Shown piece after piece: positions 1 to 11,413 of a DNA stretch of 64,000 nt (positions are counted from its first letter, which is position 1; every line of letters begins with the position of its first letter). Both the position numbers and the translations under genes were made by a program. The notes under the pieces were generated by a model. That model was given only the letters and a program-made list of their open reading frames with translations. It made no database searches and had not been told where the DNA came from. Source of the DNA: Blastomyces gilchristii SLH14081 (taxonomy: Eukaryota > Ascomycota > Eurotiomycetes > Onygenales > Ajellomycetaceae); NCBI RefSeq assembly GCF_000003855.2, contig NW_003101680.1, forward strand, positions 2,919,186 to 2,983,185, written 5' to 3'.

Positions 1-909
1 TAGCTGACAGTTCTTATAAAGCTTCTGATGTTGTCAGTGTCTTCTGCAGTCTTACAGATCTATGATTATCTTCTCTCTGTCTGCATAATCTCTGACCAGG
101 TATATGTGAATATGTCTAGGTTCTCTATCAATGATCCTCGCGCCGCGGCGTATTTCTGCAATTTCATTATCAATGAGAGATGAGTCTTCAGATGCCTGCA
201 AAATCTAGGTAATTAAGGCAATGTGAATGTTATGAATTCACAACAGAAGTTGATCTGGACAGATAAGCTCTCTCTTCATATCTCAATTGTTTTCAGGCTG
301 AATACTTTAGTATAACTGAAAGAGCAGATATAGCTTCATGAGAAATATCTAATCACATACACAGATAATCAGTTTTCAAGATTCTGCTACAACTGTACAC
401 ACTCTGATGTCTGACTTCTCTGAAGTCTGTGCATTTCTGACAGTCTTCACATCAAATGCAATAATTATCTATATCACAGATATAATACTCTCTACTTCTT
501 TAAAGAAAGAAATTGATAGTTGTGAGAAAGTTGAATGTTATAAATATTGAGAATGTGAATATAAGTTTACTTTATTTTTTCTTTGTTAATCTCTAAGTTG
601 TGTTCACAGTTCTGTTTTTATTTTCTTATTTTTTAACTTTAATAAGAGTATGATTTCTTCTTTTCTTTACATACACTGCAGACTGTTCATCTCAGTAGAA
701 ATTCATCATTTTATAGACTAGAGTTTATAAATAATAGTGTTAATATCTTTATTATAATCAGATTCTTAGTGAAGACTGCATTATTCTGACTTATCAGAAT
801 TTATAGTATAAAAGTCATGTCTCAGCTTCTACAGATATCTTATCTATTCAGATAATTCTCAAATGAACTTATTCATCTTATCAGAATACTCTTATCACTG
901 AATCTTGAA
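1..909. other. 3' part of Gypsy-B, AT-rich, no gene
   Basis: This stretch lies downstream of the chromodomain of Gypsy-B on the minus strand and would hold the end of the polyprotein, 3' untranslated sequence and possibly the left LTR. I could not match it to the right LTR at 11728-11923. The only unusual item is an isolated CpG-rich spot at 133-150 (cctcgcgccgcggcg) in otherwise CpG-free DNA. Confidence 0.4.
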
Positions 910-1122
910 TCAGAGCTTGTAATCTTGCTTCTCTGAGTTAATAATCTCTTTGACCTGATATTCTCTTTCACTCTCTAGTATCTTATAAATAGAGTGATGA
1001 GTCACAGAATTCTCTTCTAAAAATTTCTTATATTTATGAAATAAAGAGATATAAAAAATATTGTATATCTGTAACTCAGATAATAGTTTTAATTTATAGA
1101 ACTGTGAGTTAACTTTCTTCAT
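910..1122 (-). pseudogene. Gypsy-B polyprotein C-terminus: GPY/F region and chromodomain
   Basis: The 70-residue open stretch has the layout of chromovirus integrase C-termini. It begins near KKVNSQFYKLKL, matching the usual GPF.I...G..aYkLeLP region, continues with LQIYNIFYISLFHKYK (the family's i.nvFHvSlLepY), and ends with EYQVKEIINSEK, the start of a chromodomain (EyeVE.IldsR). Chromodomains of this family steer integration to modified histones. Flanking frame is interrupted, so this is a fragment of a dead polyprotein and not a gene. Confidence 0.75.
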
Positions 1123-1129
1123 AATCTTA

Positions 1130-2223
1130 TAAGACTCTGTCTGTAAGAGATTCAGCTTCTTACTAGATCTCTATATAATAATGTTTTCTAGACTTAGTCA
1201 GACTCTATCATCTTTCTTAAAACTCTTTATAATATGCTTAAAGTCATAGTATCTCTTCTAATACTCTTGAGTCTTTCTCAAGAATTCACAGGCTTTCTCT
1301 CAGATATTCTGAATTCTCTCAGTCAGTTCACAGGCATCATCACACTCTATAGTGTACTCTTACAGATTTATCAAGATTATTCATGAATGAGTCTCAGTGA
1401 GCATTTCAAAGAGAATTATATCTGTACTGATATGTTTTAAGTTATTGTATATAAACTTCACAAGTGATAATTAATACATTCAGTTATTCTGATTGTAATT
1501 GACAAAGCACTACAGATACTGTTTTAATATACTTATTAGATATTCTATCTGATTATCTATCTGTTGATGAAAAGCTGTGCTTAGATCTTATGAGATCTTC
1601 AGTATAGTTATCAGATCAGATCAGAACTTCTCTGTAAAGATTGATCTTCTATCTGAGATAATATTCACAGATAATTCATGCAATCAGATCACATTATAAA
1701 CAAAGATATAAGTTAAATTCTTTGACTTTAAGTTCTTGTAAGTGAGTATAAAGTGTGTTATCTTGATAAAGTAATTCACTATCATCAGTACACTGTCAAA
1801 ACAGGTATCATATATGTTCTTACTTTCAGAGAGACTTATAAGAATATTCATTTCTAGCTATTCTCAAGATTTCTACAGAATGAGTAGAGAAGTAAATTCT
1901 TTATATAATTTGAATCATACTATCTATGAATTCTGATAAATAGTATAAGAATTCACTATCTTTTTCATAAGTTCTTATATCTTCAGTCAGAAGTATTTTC
2001 TTATAAGTAAACTCATAAGTTCTAGTATTTATAAAATGACTCACTAGAGAAGAGTCATGATACCTTTTAATAAGTTTCTATGTATAGAAACTTATTCATA
2101 GATATATAAATTTCAGCCCTCTCTTTATAAGAGATTATTTAAGTCTCTTCAATTCTTTATTTCTGCAGAATTAATCTCTGTTATAAGCAGTTTCTGAATA
2201 TACTGAGTATATTCATTCTTCAG
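1130..2223 (-). pseudogene. Gypsy-B integrase, degenerate
   Basis: On the minus strand the expected order is visible in pieces with stops between. Near 2080-1960 there is the zinc-binding module (a YHDS...H...RTYEFT pattern; the two cysteines are not recognisable). Near 1600-1520 is a remnant of the conserved tAfHpQTDGQtER block, reading AFHQQTDR followed by stop and SDR. The sequence at 2149-2223 joins in frame to sequence starting at 8322, placing it in the RNase H-integrase linker. Enzyme function is certainly lost. Confidence 0.7.
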
Positions 2224-2556
2224 NNNNNNNNNNNNNNNNNNNNNNNNNNNNNNNNNNNNNNNNNNNNNNNNNNNNNNNNNNNNNNNNNNNNNNNNNNNNN
2301 NNNNNNNNNNNNNNNNNNNNNNNNNNNNNNNNNNNNNNNNNNNNNNNNNNNNNNNNNNNNNNNNNNNNNNNNNNNNNNNNNNNNNNNNNNNNNNNNNNNN
2401 NNNNNNNNNNNNNNNNNNNNNNNNNNNNNNNNNNNNNNNNNNNNNNNNNNNNNNNNNNNNNNNNNNNNNNNNNNNNNNNNNNNNNNNNNNNNNNNNNNNN
2501 NNNNNNNNNNNNNNNNNNNNNNNNNNNNNNNNNNNNNNNNNNNNNNNNNNNNNNNN
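2224..2556. other. Assembly gap (333 N)
   Basis: All bases from 2224 to 2556 are N. The gap begins immediately after the hexamer cttcag, which matches the first six bases of the 8-bp sequence flanking the right end of the hAT element at 8314-8321, so the left terminus of that element is probably inside the gap. Confidence 0.99.
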
Positions 2557-2727
2557 AGTCACATTTCATTCTGATCCCATTATTGAGAATGGCATTAAAT
2601 GAGATCATGAAATCACTTCTCACTTACATAATATCATAACATAGTGCTCATTTGTTGAAAATTCAACAGAGAGTGTTATCAAATATTATTACTTTTCTGA
2701 ACACAGATCATAATTTATATAATTTTA

Positions 2728-2846
2728 ATTACAAAAAAAATATAAAATACAAAAAAAAAACAAAAAACAAAAAATAAAACAAAAACAAGAAAAAAAAAAA
2801 AAGAAAAGAAAAAGAAAAAAACAAAAAATAAAAAAAAAAAAAAATC
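2728..2846. repeat. A-rich low-complexity tract
   Basis: About 120 bases consisting almost entirely of A broken by single C, T or G. It lies inside the hAT element. It could be a decayed poly(A) tail of an inserted retroposon, but I see no body next to it. Confidence 0.9.
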
Positions 2847-3199
2847 AAGATCACAGGGCCACAGCATTCTCAAAATACTCACTTCTCAGAGTCTTCACAA
2901 TGTTCATCACCAATCATGTATCTCTCACAGTGAGGGTAACATGGCTGTGATGAGTCATTGCCTTAACATCATCTAATAAATAATCAGTATATATCTGTAT
3001 AAATGTGAATATTTAGAAAATATACACTTAAAAAGTGTGATCAGGGTGAACTCTGCTGTCACTTGAATAACATCAAGAACAGAACACTGAAATCAATGAT
3101 TTCTCTCATCAATTTCACAGACAAGGCAGACAAAGATGATCTTGAGAAATATAAGATTCTCTGACTTCTGGTAAAAACAGATCTCACAGAGAGACTCTA

Positions 3200-3515
3200 T
3201 TTTCATGATATCAGAGACTGAGTATTATCAAAAAGCATTACTTCCATGCAATACACATGCACTTACTGCAACAATTCATCCTCTGCACACATGGTCAAGG
3301 GTTGCAGCTTTTTCACACCACACAGCTCTCTCTGAGATGCTGGTGCTGGTTTGCAACTCACACAGTCTCCCAGTCCAGCACACACTGCGTGTATGCAGCC
3401 CTGCATGCTGGGGCCATGTTGGTCATTATGGCCTGGCATAGTACTCACTTTTCACAGGCCATGTTTCATTTGAGAGGGGAGGGGAAGACACAACTGTGGT
3501 TTTATTGAGAGAGAA
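3200..3515. other. GC-higher island inside the hAT element, function not recognised
   Basis: This island keeps many CC and GG dinucleotides but has almost no CpG, unlike the surrounding AT-rich sequence that has lost all three. Short ORFs run through it on both strands (3205-3441 and 3257-3508 on +, 3263-3448 on -), none resembling a known domain. I cannot tell which strand, if any, once coded. Confidence 0.35.
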
Positions 3516-3941
3516 TGAATAATTAGTAATGTTGAATATAATTTGATTCTTCTGTATTTAAAATTTGATTAGTCTATACTCTTCAATTTGAGGGTTTCTA
3601 AGAGTGTTTTAATAGTTTTCATACTGGCTTGAACTTAGTGATGGATTGAAGAAGAAGAGAAAAGAGAGAAGAAAGAAATGAGAATAACTTATCTTTATAA
3701 TATGAAAATAGAGAATCACTGCAATCATTCTCTCTAGTAACAAAGATCTGTTTTCTGCATGTATCTCTGATATAGATTATATGATAACTGCATATAAAGA
3801 ATATCAACACTGCATGCATTGAATGAAGATGATATTGCTATGCAACACTGTAGCTGTTTTCATATATCTCTGAAAGCTGTTAATATTTTCTTTGTCTCTT
3901 TATATTTGATAAGTCAGTAATATATTTCAATACACTTCCTC

Positions 3942-4053
3942 TTTTATCATTATCATCATCATCATTATCACTATCATCAACATCATCACTATCATCACTA
4001 CTATTACTATCATTATCATCATCATCATCATCATCATCATTATCATTATCATA
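3942..4053. repeat. ATC/ATT microsatellite
   Basis: An imperfect trinucleotide repeat, mostly atc with att and act variants, about 110 bases long, directly upstream of the coiled-coil gene of the hAT element. Confidence 0.9.
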
Positions 4054-4110
4054 TTATTTCTGGCCGCCTCTCCTGCCTTCACCTCTCTTCAATACTCACT
4101 GAAACCAATC

Positions 4111-4882
4111 ATGTCATTCCTCTTCAAATATTCTACAGTCCTGCAGACCACCAAGGCGCATGAGCGTCATCACAGATTGAAGGAAGAGAAGAAGAAGGCA
4201 TTCAAGCAAGAAGAGACAGATCACAAGACATGTTATGATGCCTTGAAGAGACTCTGTAAGAGAGCAGAATGATAACAATTTTAAGTAACACTTCTGATAG
4301 ATTTAGACTGAACTAAGTATAGAAATAATGCAGATGACATCACCTGTGAGAGATTGAAGAAGAAGACAGTGAAGAGCCTCATGCAGCAGCAGTGAGACCA
4401 GAAGAAGTTCTGAGAATGATTTGAGTTTAAGATGAAGAGAGAGAGAGAGAAGAAGAGTATTACTGCAAATAAGCAGTGATAGAAGGAGATTGAGAGAGTA
4501 TTGAAGCAGGAGATAAAGAAGTCAAAACTGATAAGTTTTTTACTTATTGAGAGATAATGATTTTTGATAATACTTCTGTTCTCTAATTGATTAGCAGGAG
4601 CTGACAGAGGAGAAGAGGATTGAGGCCTTGTTCAGGTCTCAAATGCACTCCATGATCCAGGACATTGAGAAGGCAGCCCTGCTCTCTGAGCATGTCAATC
4701 TGCTTACCACTGAGGTGGAACCCGAGGCAGCAGACCAGGAAATGCGGGATTTTGAGGCACAGGTTGACCTGGCTGAGAGAGAGCAGTGGGAACCCTCCTC
4801 TGAGAAGGCAGTGGAGAGAGATTTTGAGATGGTTATTATCTCAGATGAGGAGGAGGAGAAGGAGAAGAAGAATGAGAAGTGA
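4111..4882 (+). pseudogene. Accessory coiled-coil gene of the hAT element, broken
   Basis: Three exons can be read: 4111-4254 from ATG, 4334 to about 4536, and about 4608-4882 ending in TGA. The first intron has GTAAG and CAG ends. The second acceptor is good (attagcag), but its donor reads gataag; frame is kept only if an original GGTAAG became GATAAG. Exon 2 has three or four TGA codons where tryptophan fits, and one TAG. The product would be about 200 residues, very rich in K, E, R and Q, predicted coiled-coil, with an acidic tail (ISDEEEEKEKK). Exon 3 (4628-4882 open) is nearly unmutated. No known family is recognised; it may be a second protein of the transposon or captured sequence. Confidence 0.5.
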
Positions 4883-4888
4883 ATTGTG

Positions 4889-5248
4889 AAGAATGATAAG
4901 AAGAATGAGAAAGAGAAGAAGTAGATTTTTTTCTTTTTATATTAGTTAGTTATAAGTTTAAGTTTTTAATTATTAATAATTAAAATTGATTTTGAGTTTT
5001 CAAAAATTATTGTACAAGTTGTAATCAAGTCAGGAATGATATATATATATATATATATTTAACTATCATGATTCACAAATCACTATAATGTATAAGTATC
5101 AACATTTTTTCAATATTGATATTCACAATATTAATATATTTTTAATGATATTATCTGATAATGCAATTTGATAACACTCTCTTTTACAATATTAATATAT
5201 TTCAAGAAATATGATAGAGATTAATCAAGATTGTTTGTTTACTTTTAT
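4889..5248. other. AT-rich spacer within the hAT element
   Basis: No gene is visible. It contains a short (AT) run at 5040-5058 and one copy of the recurring gataatgc/gataacac motif at 5157-5183. Confidence 0.6.
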
Positions 5249-5253
5249 ACATC

Positions 5254-5435
5254 TGTGATTCAAAGGTTGCTTCAGCCAGCGTACGATTACAGGCGTACGC
5301 CGGCTTCTTATATATTGAATCTCGTACGCTAATTTAATTAGCGGCCGCTATGGCCCCTTTACACTCGTACGCGTACGCTAGTAGTTCGGAAGCGGCCGCG
5401 GTATTATCCGACGGTCGTACGTTCTTCCGAACCAC
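5254..5435 (+). mobile_element. CGTACG-rich short element, copy 1 (unmutated)
   Basis: A 182-bp GC-rich insertion flanked by the 5-bp repeat acatc (5249-5253 and 5436-5440). Its ends are imperfect inverted repeats (tgtgattcaaagg at the left; the right end reads gtggttcggaag on the minus strand). It contains six GTACG sites, many forming CGTACG palindromes, and two NotI octamers (gcggccgc). Related copies lie at 18143-18315 and 26763-26935 on the opposite strand. It codes for nothing. It is a small non-autonomous element; whether DNA transposon-like or a solo LTR is open. Confidence 0.65.
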
Positions 5436-5578
5436 ACATCAATGATATTCAATCTGAGTTAGTACTAAAATTATAACTAAGCTAAGAAACAAGATTATTT
5501 TCTCTTATATTAATTCTTCTTACACACATCAGTGATCAGTTATTGAAAATAAATTATCATCTTTCTTAAATTATTATC

Positions 5579-7985
5579 ATGTCTTCTGAATTCACTTCTT
5601 TCACTTCTTTTACTTCTACTGAAGATTCACAAACTCTTCAAGAAATCACTGTAAATCACAAAGTCTACATTGTTTACAATTCAATACAGAATACTCTCTT
5701 TCAATCATGATGAATAATCACTTCATTCTTCACATCTGATTTCAGGTCACAAAATTTATGAAAAACTCAACACAAATATTGAGATGAACTATGAAATAAT
5801 TATCAACAGGTTGCATTGCAGATTACCAGAGAGTCATCTCTCTGCTGCAATCACTGCAACTTCATTCAGAAACATTCATCATGAACTGATCATAGCTCTG
5901 AAGGAATTTTCCAACATCTGAAGTCATCAGAATGCAGACAATAAAAGGAAAATAATCAGAAAATTACTACTGGGCTGGTAAGTTACTCTATCAGGTAATG
6001 ATTTTTGATAATGCTAACTTTCTAATTTGAAGAAAATCATGTGAAAATGATTATATATCAGTACTCTGATTTCACAACTCTCATCTGATAACTTTCATGA
6101 ACAATTACTTCACATGTGTATATCTCTGAATCTTTCTCTTTGATCAATTGAAAACCCCGAATTCTGAACACTTCTTCAAATGCTTAATTCAAATCTTCAT
6201 ATTCCACATCAATCCTGTCTTCAGTCCAACCTTGAGACACACTACAAAGTCAATATACAACATCTAGAATCAGAGTTGAAGAATCATCAAAGAGTGTCTC
6301 TCACTGTGAATACATGAACTAGTACAAACAATCTTGCATTTATAAGAGTTACATGTTATTACATTGATGAGAACTGAACTTATCAAGAGACATTAATTGA
6401 ATTTGAATCATTGATCAGTAGTTATACTGAGGATTATATAACAGAGATATTAATGACTGTGATTAAAAATGACTATTGAGATATTAGTCCCAGTCTTCTT
6501 GCAATTATAACTGACAATGCTGCAAATAACTACACTATGATGAAGAGCTTGAAGCAAAAATTGGCTTTGCATTCCTGAAATGATAAACAAGGTCATATCC
6601 CCTGTATTACTCATGTGATTCAACTTGTAGTGCAAACACTGATAAAGAATCTTAACATTGAGATGAAGAATAATGAGATGACTGGTTCTTGAAATGAGAA
6701 TGAGATGAAAGTGATTACTCAAGTAACTTTTACATTCACTTTGCAAAAGATAATGTTTTTTGATAACACTTTTTAATATTGCTTTTTGATAATGCTTTTT
6801 GATAATGCTACTGTTAATTTTGAATAGATTGACTAATAATTTAAATATCATAGATTTGAAACATTGCTAATGTGATTTGTACCTCTTCTAAACAACAACA
6901 ACAATTCCATGATATTCAATAAATAAACAAATCAGTCACATCACTGAATATGATACAGAATGTTAGAACATGATGAAGTTCAATATATGAGATAACTGTT
7001 CAGACTCTTTGATTGCATCAGACAATTGATCATTGAGTGCAACACTCTGATTGAGAAAAGATCCAGATATTGAAACTTTCTGATATGAAGTGAACTCAGT
7101 TGAAATATATGATTGATTTACTGTTTCAGTTTTATAAGACAATAAAGACAGTCTCAATCACTTGTACATCAATGCTGCAGTCAGCCTGATGAGTATATAA
7201 CAGTTTATTTGCTCATCTTGAGAAGCAGTTGAATCACTTAAAAAGAAATTCAGTCTGAAATAATGCTATAGCGCAGGCTATTATTGCTGTAAGGAATAAA
7301 CTGGCATATTATTACAGCAAAACTGAACAATCTTTTGCAGAGTACTATGCTGTAGCAGCTCTACTAGATTTCTTCTGTTGAGTTAACATCTACACTTCTC
7401 AAGATTGGACAGAGAAGGAATGAGACTCATATGTCAAATTAGCCTGAGACTACTACAATGCCAACTATCAGAGATTTGAATGAGCAGATGTTCAAGATAT
7501 GAAGACAGTGAAATACAATTCCCTAGTAAGTAATGATCTTTAGTAACACTTCATATCTCATAGAACTATAATACTAACTTTGAAACAGGACTTACATACA
7601 TTGATTGTAACTGAAAATCAGGCAAAACTACATGCTTGTAAAACTGAATTTGACTGTTATCTTCAAGATGATCCGACAAATTTACACACCAAATCAATTC
7701 TAGAGTTATGAAAAATTGTTAAGAGTACATATTCAACTATTGCACTGATGGCGTGTGATATTCTGACAATTCCATTGACAGGGATGAGAATGGAGTGAAA
7801 GTTCAACTCAAGTTGAGATATTTATCACTATCATCAGGGACAATTACAAGGAGAAATAATCAAGAAACTCATGATTATAAAACATGGAATTATCAGACAG
7901 TTTAATACCTCTGATCACAGTATATCAGAGAAGTGTAGTTTTCATGAGAAAGTGAAGAATAAACTTGCACAAGAATGTATTTAGT
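5579..7985 (+). pseudogene. hAT transposase, degenerate
   Basis: From ATG at 5579 the translation, with TGA read as tryptophan, follows fungal hAT transposases. Around 6340-6640 the RNase H-like core shows W(T)YQETLIEFE, then ITDNAANN and IPCITHVIQLV (the family's TtDNAsNN and C.aHviqL). Around 7280-7480 is NKLAYYYSKTE followed by AVAALLDF and W.nYtsqdW. Around 7690-7900 is the C-terminal dimerisation region with ACDILTIPLTG, FNSS and RGQLQ-like residues. Introns are recognisable near 5982-6036 (GTAAGT donor) and 7526-7590 (gtaagt to cag). Many TGG-to-TGA stops and altered splice donors abolish coding. This enzyme would cut and paste the element using its terminal repeats. Confidence 0.8.
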
Positions 7986-8189
7986 TGTTTCATGAGCATT
8001 ATCAATAATTGTTACCAAATTCTGATTATATAAGCAATCACTGAATGAACTGAATGAGACTGATTTTAACCTTCAGTCCCAGTCCCATTCTGATTTTGGA
8101 AGAATGATCATCTTTCACAGTTTATCCTGAGAAATTACTCCCATTTCACTGTTCTTGAATTAAATCTGGTCATTTTTCACGTCATTTCT

Positions 8190-8313
8190 CTCAGAAATGG
8201 TCCATTTTCAGATTTTTTTGAGGCTTGGTCCTGGTGGGACTCACGCCAAGAAATGTATGAGACCAGACCAAATGGGATCAAATGTGAAATTCATGGTCCC
8301 GCCGGCCAGTCTA
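8190..8313 (-). repeat. Right terminal region of the hAT element, shared with the MITEs
   Basis: The reverse complement begins tagactggccggcgggacc and is nearly identical to the first roughly 120 bases of the 506-bp MITEs at 22675, 28377 and (inverted) 48186. Several CpG and CC/GG steps are retained. The following eight bases, cttcagat (8314-8321), are the right target duplication. Confidence 0.85.
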
Positions 8314-8321
8314 CTTCAGAT

Positions 8322-9240
8322 TATAGATACTCTCTTTAAGAATTCTTATAAAGATTTTCAGAGTGTTAACTCTCAGTGTTATAGAGAGTAGTTATACAGA
8401 CTTCTTCTCTCTCTCTTCTCTCTTCTCTTATAAGAAATTGAAGAACTCTTCAGTTAATCTCTTTATAATACTCAGCTTAAGCATTTTATAAAGCTTTTCT
8501 GTCTTCTCTAATCTCTCTATATCTGTTATTCTAATCTTCTTAATATAGTCTGATCTATAAGAGAGTCTGTCTACTGAGTTCTTAGTTCTCTTGATATATT
8601 CTATCTTGAATCAGAACTCACTCAGTCTCTGAGCTCAGTGAATCTGTTATTGTAAGAGTTTCTTGATTGAAGTAAACTGTTATAAGCTATTATAATCAGT
8701 TCTAACAGTAATCACTGTTATAAGACTCTCAAAGTAGTGATATTAGTGATGAAAGAATTTCACTATTATAAGAAGCTTCTGATTATGAATATTATAGTTG
8801 ATCTCTGTAGATTGTATCTTCTGTAAGAAAAAAGTCACTGAAACTCAGTTCTTATTTAACTGTAGTTATGAGACTATTTCTGAAATTATAAAGAAGAAGA
8901 TATCTGTCTTCAATCTGATTAAGAGTAAGAGATTAAAGTGAAATAGTATCACTGTATCTATGAATATCTGTTTTAATCTTATAAAGATCTTATAAGCTTC
9001 TGAGATAAGAAAGTTCTTATTACTCTCTCTTCTTAATAATCTTTTCATTCTTTATTTATAGAATAACTTCTTCTTATTTTCACTCTTCAGTATGTCTGTA
9101 AGAGTTAAGAAGATTCTTATAAATATAAAGATAAATTATCTATAGAAATTCACAATGTCTAGAAAGATCTGAATCTTATAAATACTAGTTAACTTCAGTT
9201 ATAATAGAATAGTCTCAATCTATGAAGATTTCATCTAAAT
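8322..9240 (-). pseudogene. Gypsy-B RNase H and linker
   Basis: Minus-strand reading gives, near 8660-8520, HWAQRLSEF followed by FKIEYIKRTKNSVDRLSYR. This is the conserved RNase H end block of Ty3/Gypsy elements (RRqaRWaefLs.fdF.I.Yr.GkeN..ADALSRRpdY) with the DAL..R signature damaged. It continues leftward into the linker that is cut by the hAT element at 8321. Confidence 0.7.
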
Positions 9241-9276
9241 ATCATCTGCAGTAATTACATATTCTAGAAAATTAAT

Positions 9277-9816
9277 TTAACAGACACTGAAGTTGCACTT
9301 TATAAGCTTAATATACAGTTCTGCCTCATCTAAGATCTTTAATATACTTTGTATATACTCAGTGTATTCTTTCTTCTTCACAGAGTATATTATCACATCA
9401 TTCAGATATATTATCATAAAGACATTCAGATATGTATAAAGTGTTTTATTAATAAAAGACTGAAATACTGCAGAGATATTAGTCAGATTAAAAGACATCA
9501 CTAGATATTCAAACAATTTCAGTGCAGTTTTAAAGACAGTTTTTCATTTATTCTCAGACTATATTTATAGCTGTGTATATATATTGATCACATTCAGTTA
9601 TATGAATATGACAGCTCTCATGAGACAGTTGATCACATTTTCAATCAGAGACAGAGAATAGTAACTCTTTATTATCTTGAAGTTCAGATCACAGTAGTCT
9701 ATACATAATCTAAGATCTTTATTCTTCTTCTTTACAAATATCACAGAGACTTCTGCAGAGATCTGTGAAGATTGAATAAAGTCATTCTTCAGATTCTTCT
9801 TCATATAAATCTGCAA
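9277..9816 (-). pseudogene. Gypsy-B reverse transcriptase
   Basis: Two minus-strand open stretches cover the RT palm. 9598-9816 contains VSVIFVKKKNKDLRLCIDY and later LIENVINCL, matching pV.FVKKKDGslRlCvDYr.LN. 9277-9516 contains FEYLVMSFNLTNISAVFQ (FeylVMPFGLtNAPatFQ) and YLNDVIIYS, where the catalytic YxDD has become YLND. The region between (9517-9597) is shifted or stopped. Loss of the first metal-binding aspartate alone would kill activity. Confidence 0.85.
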
Positions 9817-9829
9817 GATCTCTGTCTCA

Positions 9830-11410
9830 TAATAAAAGAGCTTATAGATTGATTCTTAGAAGAGTTTCTACTCTTCTATTAAATCTATTATTAGATTCTT
9901 CTTACAGTGAGAAGAAAGCTCAGCTGTCTTTGCTGAGCTGAATATCTCTGTAAGATCTTGATATTTCTCTGATATCTGAAGCTTAGTTTTCATGACTGCA
10001 AAGTTCTCAGACATTTATAAAGTCATTATATAGATAAGCTTATCTTCTCTAATTAACTCTGCAGTATTAACTGATTCTATCTCTGTAAGTAAGTCTGTTA
10101 ACACTGATTGAAAGTATAAATCTGACTCATAGACAGCTATGTGTGAATTGTGTCTTTGAAGTCATGCAAGTCTCAAGTATGTCATCTATAATATCTACAA
10201 TAATCACAGTTTCTGCAAATCTTCTTCAGATTCTGAAGAGATCTTGTAATTTAAAGATGACTCTTGTAAGTCTCTCAGTTCTCAGATCTGAGTTCTCACA
10301 CTCTGCTTATTATAAGAGCAGATTTTCAGTTTTCATTATTCAACTTATTTACTCTGTGAGCTTTAGAGACACTACAGTGACCTGAGATTCTGAGTTTATT
10401 AATACTTTTTATACTTATAGAGCAGCAGCACTGCAGTATAATCTCTTCTCATGAGTAAGTATTTTCATCAGAGTAGTAACAGATTCAGATGTCAGCTTCA
10501 AGATTCTTAAGAAGACTGTTGCTGACTCTGTTCATGACTTCTCAAATTTCTATTTTGATTTATTCAGACAGTTTGCACAGAGATGTTCTGATTTAGAACA
10601 GATGAAGTAGAGTCTCTTTTTCTTAATCTCTCTATTATACACTCTATTTACAGAAGCTTGTAAAGCTCTCTCTCTCTGATCAGTAGTCAGATATGAATCT
10701 CTCTATATCTTATTATCTTTCTCTGATAAATCTGTTCTCTGTTATTCTAATTCTTACAGAGTTAATTAGTAATTCACTCTCTGCAGATTTGTGACTCTCA
10801 CAGTAATCTATAAGTGATGAATAAGAGTTATCAGTGTCTTCAGAGTCAAGAGCTCAGAGTCTTGCTCAATGAGCTTGTTCTGCATGCTTTTATTCAGTCT
10901 CTTTATAAATATTATCATTCAGGTCTTATTTCAGAGCTGTGTTTCCACAGATCTCAATTCATATCATACTTTTATAAAGCACTGTGAGTAGTCTTTATCA
11001 GATTTCTCATCTCTTTTTCTAATATTGATAATCATGACTCAGATGTTCTCTGTTCAGCTTATGAAGTCTCTTAACTTATTCTCTAAATAAATCTTAAGAA
11101 TAGATCAGTAGAATCTCTCATGATTATTCTCTAGATAATTCAGCCAGTTCTTAGCTTCAGTGTAGTAGAGATCTGTCATTATATAGATAACAGCTTCTTC
11201 ATCTTTCATATCACACAGTCAGGCTTGTAAGTCAATTTTAAATACAAACTTGTAAAAGCTTTTATAGATTATGATTCAATAAGTGATCTTAAGTAATTAC
11301 AGCTTAAGAAAGTATTTTTTCAGTTCACAGATGTCTCTGAAGATTATGTCTAGAGACTTAGTTTGAGAGTGTTTACAGACAGTAAGTATTTCTTGTAGAA
11401 AAATAGCTTG
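9830..11410 (-). pseudogene. Gypsy-B gag-protease region, eroded
   Basis: The stretch between the RT and the gag start is AT-rich with frequent stops on the minus strand and no open frame over 80 residues. By position it should hold the rest of gag, the zinc knuckle and the aspartic protease. I could not pick out a convincing CCHC or DTG motif. Confidence 0.4.
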
Positions 11411-11413
11411 ATC

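Larger units (their letters stand above)
2226..8313 (+). mobile_element. hAT-superfamily DNA transposon, degenerate, about 6.1 kb
   Basis: The right end (8190-8313) is the reverse complement of the first part of the 506-bp MITEs in this window and finishes in the same terminal inverted repeat (ggccagtcta). It is followed by cttcagat (8314-8321); cttcag also stands at 2218-2223 directly before the N gap, consistent with an 8-bp hAT target duplication whose last two bases are hidden. Sequence after the gap (2557-2700) resembles the other MITE end. Inside are a coiled-coil gene (4111-4882), an inserted CGTACG element (5254-5435) and a transposase gene (5579 to about 7985). The element interrupts Gypsy-B in the RNase H-integrase linker. 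Confidence 0.7.

Noticed and set aside
10143..10385. Plus-strand 80-codon ORF
   Set aside because: It is antisense to Gypsy-B and has no motif; CpC/CpG loss removes TGG-derived stops on the wrong strand and leaves such shadows.
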